Shown here: one piece after another, positions 61,659 through 64,000 of the stretch
Layout: each line of letters opens with the position of its first letter
How positions within the stretch are numbered: the first letter of the stretch is position 1
Assembly (NCBI GenBank): GCA_044507065.1
Contig: JBIQJY010000001.1
Coordinates: 62,001 to 126,000, forward strand
Direction of reading: 5' to 3'
Length of the DNA stretch: 64,000 nt
Source: SCN-69-37 sp044507065
GTDB lineage: Bacteria; Acidobacteriota; Vicinamibacteria; Vicinamibacterales; SCN-69-37
The notes under the pieces: model-generated
Seen by the model: the letters and a program-made list of their open reading frames with translations, nothing else
Told to the model about the DNA's origin: nothing
Database searches by the model: none
Position numbers and translations under genes: made by a program

Positions 61659-62728
61659 AGCGCCGCCGAGATGAGCACGCCGATGCCGGCACCGCCCGAC
61701 CCGCCCATCATCGCCTGGATGGGCTCCTGGATACCGGCCTCGCGCAGCATCGCCCCGAACGCCCCGCCGGCGGCGGTAATCAGGATGATGACGCCGCCGC
61801 TCATCAGCGCGTGCTCGGTGTCCGATGACAGCTCGGCCAGCGACCGGCCGCGATAGCGCGCCACCATGTACAGCGAGATGGCCGCCGACAGCAGCAGCGC
61901 GAAGTTCGGGTTGCCGAGAATCGCGGCCCAGCCGACCACGCGTGCTGCGGTGGCCGTCATCGCGTCGGCGGGGCCGGCGAGGGCCGAGGCGAACGTGTTG
62001 GCGGAAATGAGCAGCACCGGCAACACCACCGGCGAGAGTGCCAGCCAGAGCGGCGGCAGCGCCCGCTGCTCGGCCGGTGTGTCCAGGTCCTCGCCCGCGT
62101 ACGGGCGCATGTCGATGGGCATCCGGCGATCGAGCCAGCCGCTCACGGCCAGTCCGACGAGCGCCATGGGAATCCCGATGACGCCGCCGACAAGCAGCAG
62201 CAGGCCGAAATCGACGTCCAACGCGGCAGCCATGAACACGGGGCCCGGCGTCGGCGGCACCATCGAGTGGGTGACGGCGGCTCCGGCGACAATCGCACAG
62301 ACGAACTGCAGGTAGTTCCTGCGCGACTTCAGCCACAGCGATCGCGCGAGCGGAATCAGCAGGTAGAACACCGTGTCGAAGAACACGGGGATCGACAGCG
62401 TGTAGCCGCTGGCCATCAGGGCGAACGGCGCCCGTTTCTCCCCCAGCCTTCCCAGGATTGCCATGACGATGCGCTCGGCAGCGCCGCTGTCCATCATGGC
62501 TTTTCCTATGACGGCGGCGAGCGCGATGACAATGCCAATCGAGCCGGCAACGCTGCCGAAGGCCGTGGCCACGCGCGTGATCTTCGTCGCCAGTTCTCCC
62601 GGCGCCAGCAGACTGATGGTGAAGGCCGCCACAGTCAGCGCGATGAACGCGTTCATCCGGAGCGCGAGGATGAGGCCCATCACGACGCCAATACCGACAA
62701 CCAGAATCACAAAGGGGTGCAAGTCCAT
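61659..62728 (-). CDS. Gluconate:H+ symporter (GntP family), 3' end lost in the gap
   Basis: The first 356 codons are present, from ATG 62728 (MDLHPFVILVVGIGVVMGLI) to the N run. GntP proteins are about 440-450 aa, so roughly 90 residues are missing. Family motifs include GKAMMDSGAAERIVMAIL, YTLSIPVFFDTVFYLLIPLA and THSMVPPTPGPVFMAA. It is a multi-helix importer for gluconate or related sugar acids. It is divergent from the pentonate dehydratase gene, consistent with uptake plus dehydration of aldonic acids. Confidence 0.88.
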
Positions 62729-62883
62729 ACGGTCGATTCCTGATGACCCGAAAAGGGCCGTGTCTGCGTCAGCGTCTCCGCCGCGCGTGCGCGGAGACCC
62801 GGGCTCGGGCACACCATGCCCGCCGCCGAATGAAATTCAGGTCGGTGAAAGGAGTGCAGACGAGCGGCTGTGATCGCCCGGGC

Positions 62884-62913
62884 ATCCTACACTGCCCGTC
62901 CTCGTCGTGTCAC
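62884..62913 (-). promoter_or_regulatory. Candidate sigma-70-type promoter of gntP
   Basis: GTGACA and TAGGAT spaced by 18 nt on the minus strand, about 155 nt before the gntP start. The 300-nt divergent region 62729-63028 also holds an 8-bp-stem hairpin (62774-62798) and TAGACT (63005-63010), a possible -10 for the dehydratase gene. No gene is seen in it. Confidence 0.35.
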
Positions 62914-63028
62914 GAAATACACCAACGCACATACACAGTCCGGGCATGAGCCATTCAACCGCCCATACCGCGCGGATGCCCGTGCGTCCGAACCGCCGTG
63001 GGGGTAGACTAGATGGCTGTTCGCACGA

Positions 63029-64000
<972 letters not shown>

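Noticed and set aside
60860..62812. Single 650-codon protein joining ExoD and GntP
   Set aside because: It exists only by translating through 100 N; each half is a complete or near-complete separate family member with its own start.

Overview
This is a GC-rich chromosomal stretch from a Gram-negative bacterium, most likely a draft or metagenome assembly because it carries two 100-N gaps. Outer-membrane and envelope genes (a porin-like barrel, AsmA, lipoproteins, an HldD-type heptose epimerase) argue for a diderm. Glycine/arginine-rich secreted cytochrome-c 'membrane-bound dehydrogenases', a tetraether-synthase-like radical SAM enzyme and abundant sugar-acid catabolism suggest Acidobacteriota, perhaps Vicinamibacteria. 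That placement is inference. No rRNA, tRNA, CRISPR, IS element or prophage was seen, and gene spacing is tight.

Layout: 1-5866 (minus) is an envelope-stress block: a truncated membrane protein, a flavin amine oxidase, an AAA+ ATPase, a membrane coiled-coil protein, PspA/IM30 and a PspA-linked protein. 5960-10303 (plus) is a four-gene translationally coupled operon, an L-fuconolactonase-like hydrolase followed by a sugar ABC importer. 10320-12816 holds a TPR/DUF2914 protein and a divergent Fsr-type exporter. 12850-28125 (minus) is a nitrogen-assimilation island: gltB-gltD-NifA-like activator, a putative sigma-54-driven porin, glnD-glnK-amt, and a second glnK-amt pair. 28193-34629 holds a LysR regulator, a hexuronate-type MFS carrier, the radical SAM enzyme and msrPQ.

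34742-47156 is mixed: a nucleotide-sugar dehydrogenase, a tagatose-epimerase/ThuA pair, a secreted PPC-domain protein, a secreted oligoendopeptidase, a cytochrome-bearing sugar dehydrogenase, RF3, a catechol-dioxygenase-like VOC protein and a lipoprotein propeller. 47294-51413 holds AsmA (interrupted by an assembly gap) and a three-gene unit: a small protein of unknown function, a XylR/DmpR-like sigma-54 activator and an HPF/RaiA-like protein. A strong -24/-12 promoter and a tandem palindromic enhancer lie upstream of that unit. 51696-56940 (minus) is hldD-like, dprE1-like, dprE2-like, proC, rocD. 57066-64000 contains a TPR-like secreted protein, a tandem-duplicated TetR, a NIPSNAP protein, an SDR, ExoD, a gap-truncated GntP permease and the start of a pentonate dehydratase.

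Three themes connect the genes. First, ammonium uptake, PII signalling and GOGAT are clustered with their sensor uridylyltransferase and a sigma-54 activator. Second, sugar and sugar-acid uptake and oxidation recur. Third, envelope maintenance recurs. Two intergenic regions combine sigma-54 promoter matches with upstream palindromes. Several genes have a -10 hexamer ending exactly 6 nt before the start codon, which suggests leaderless transcription.
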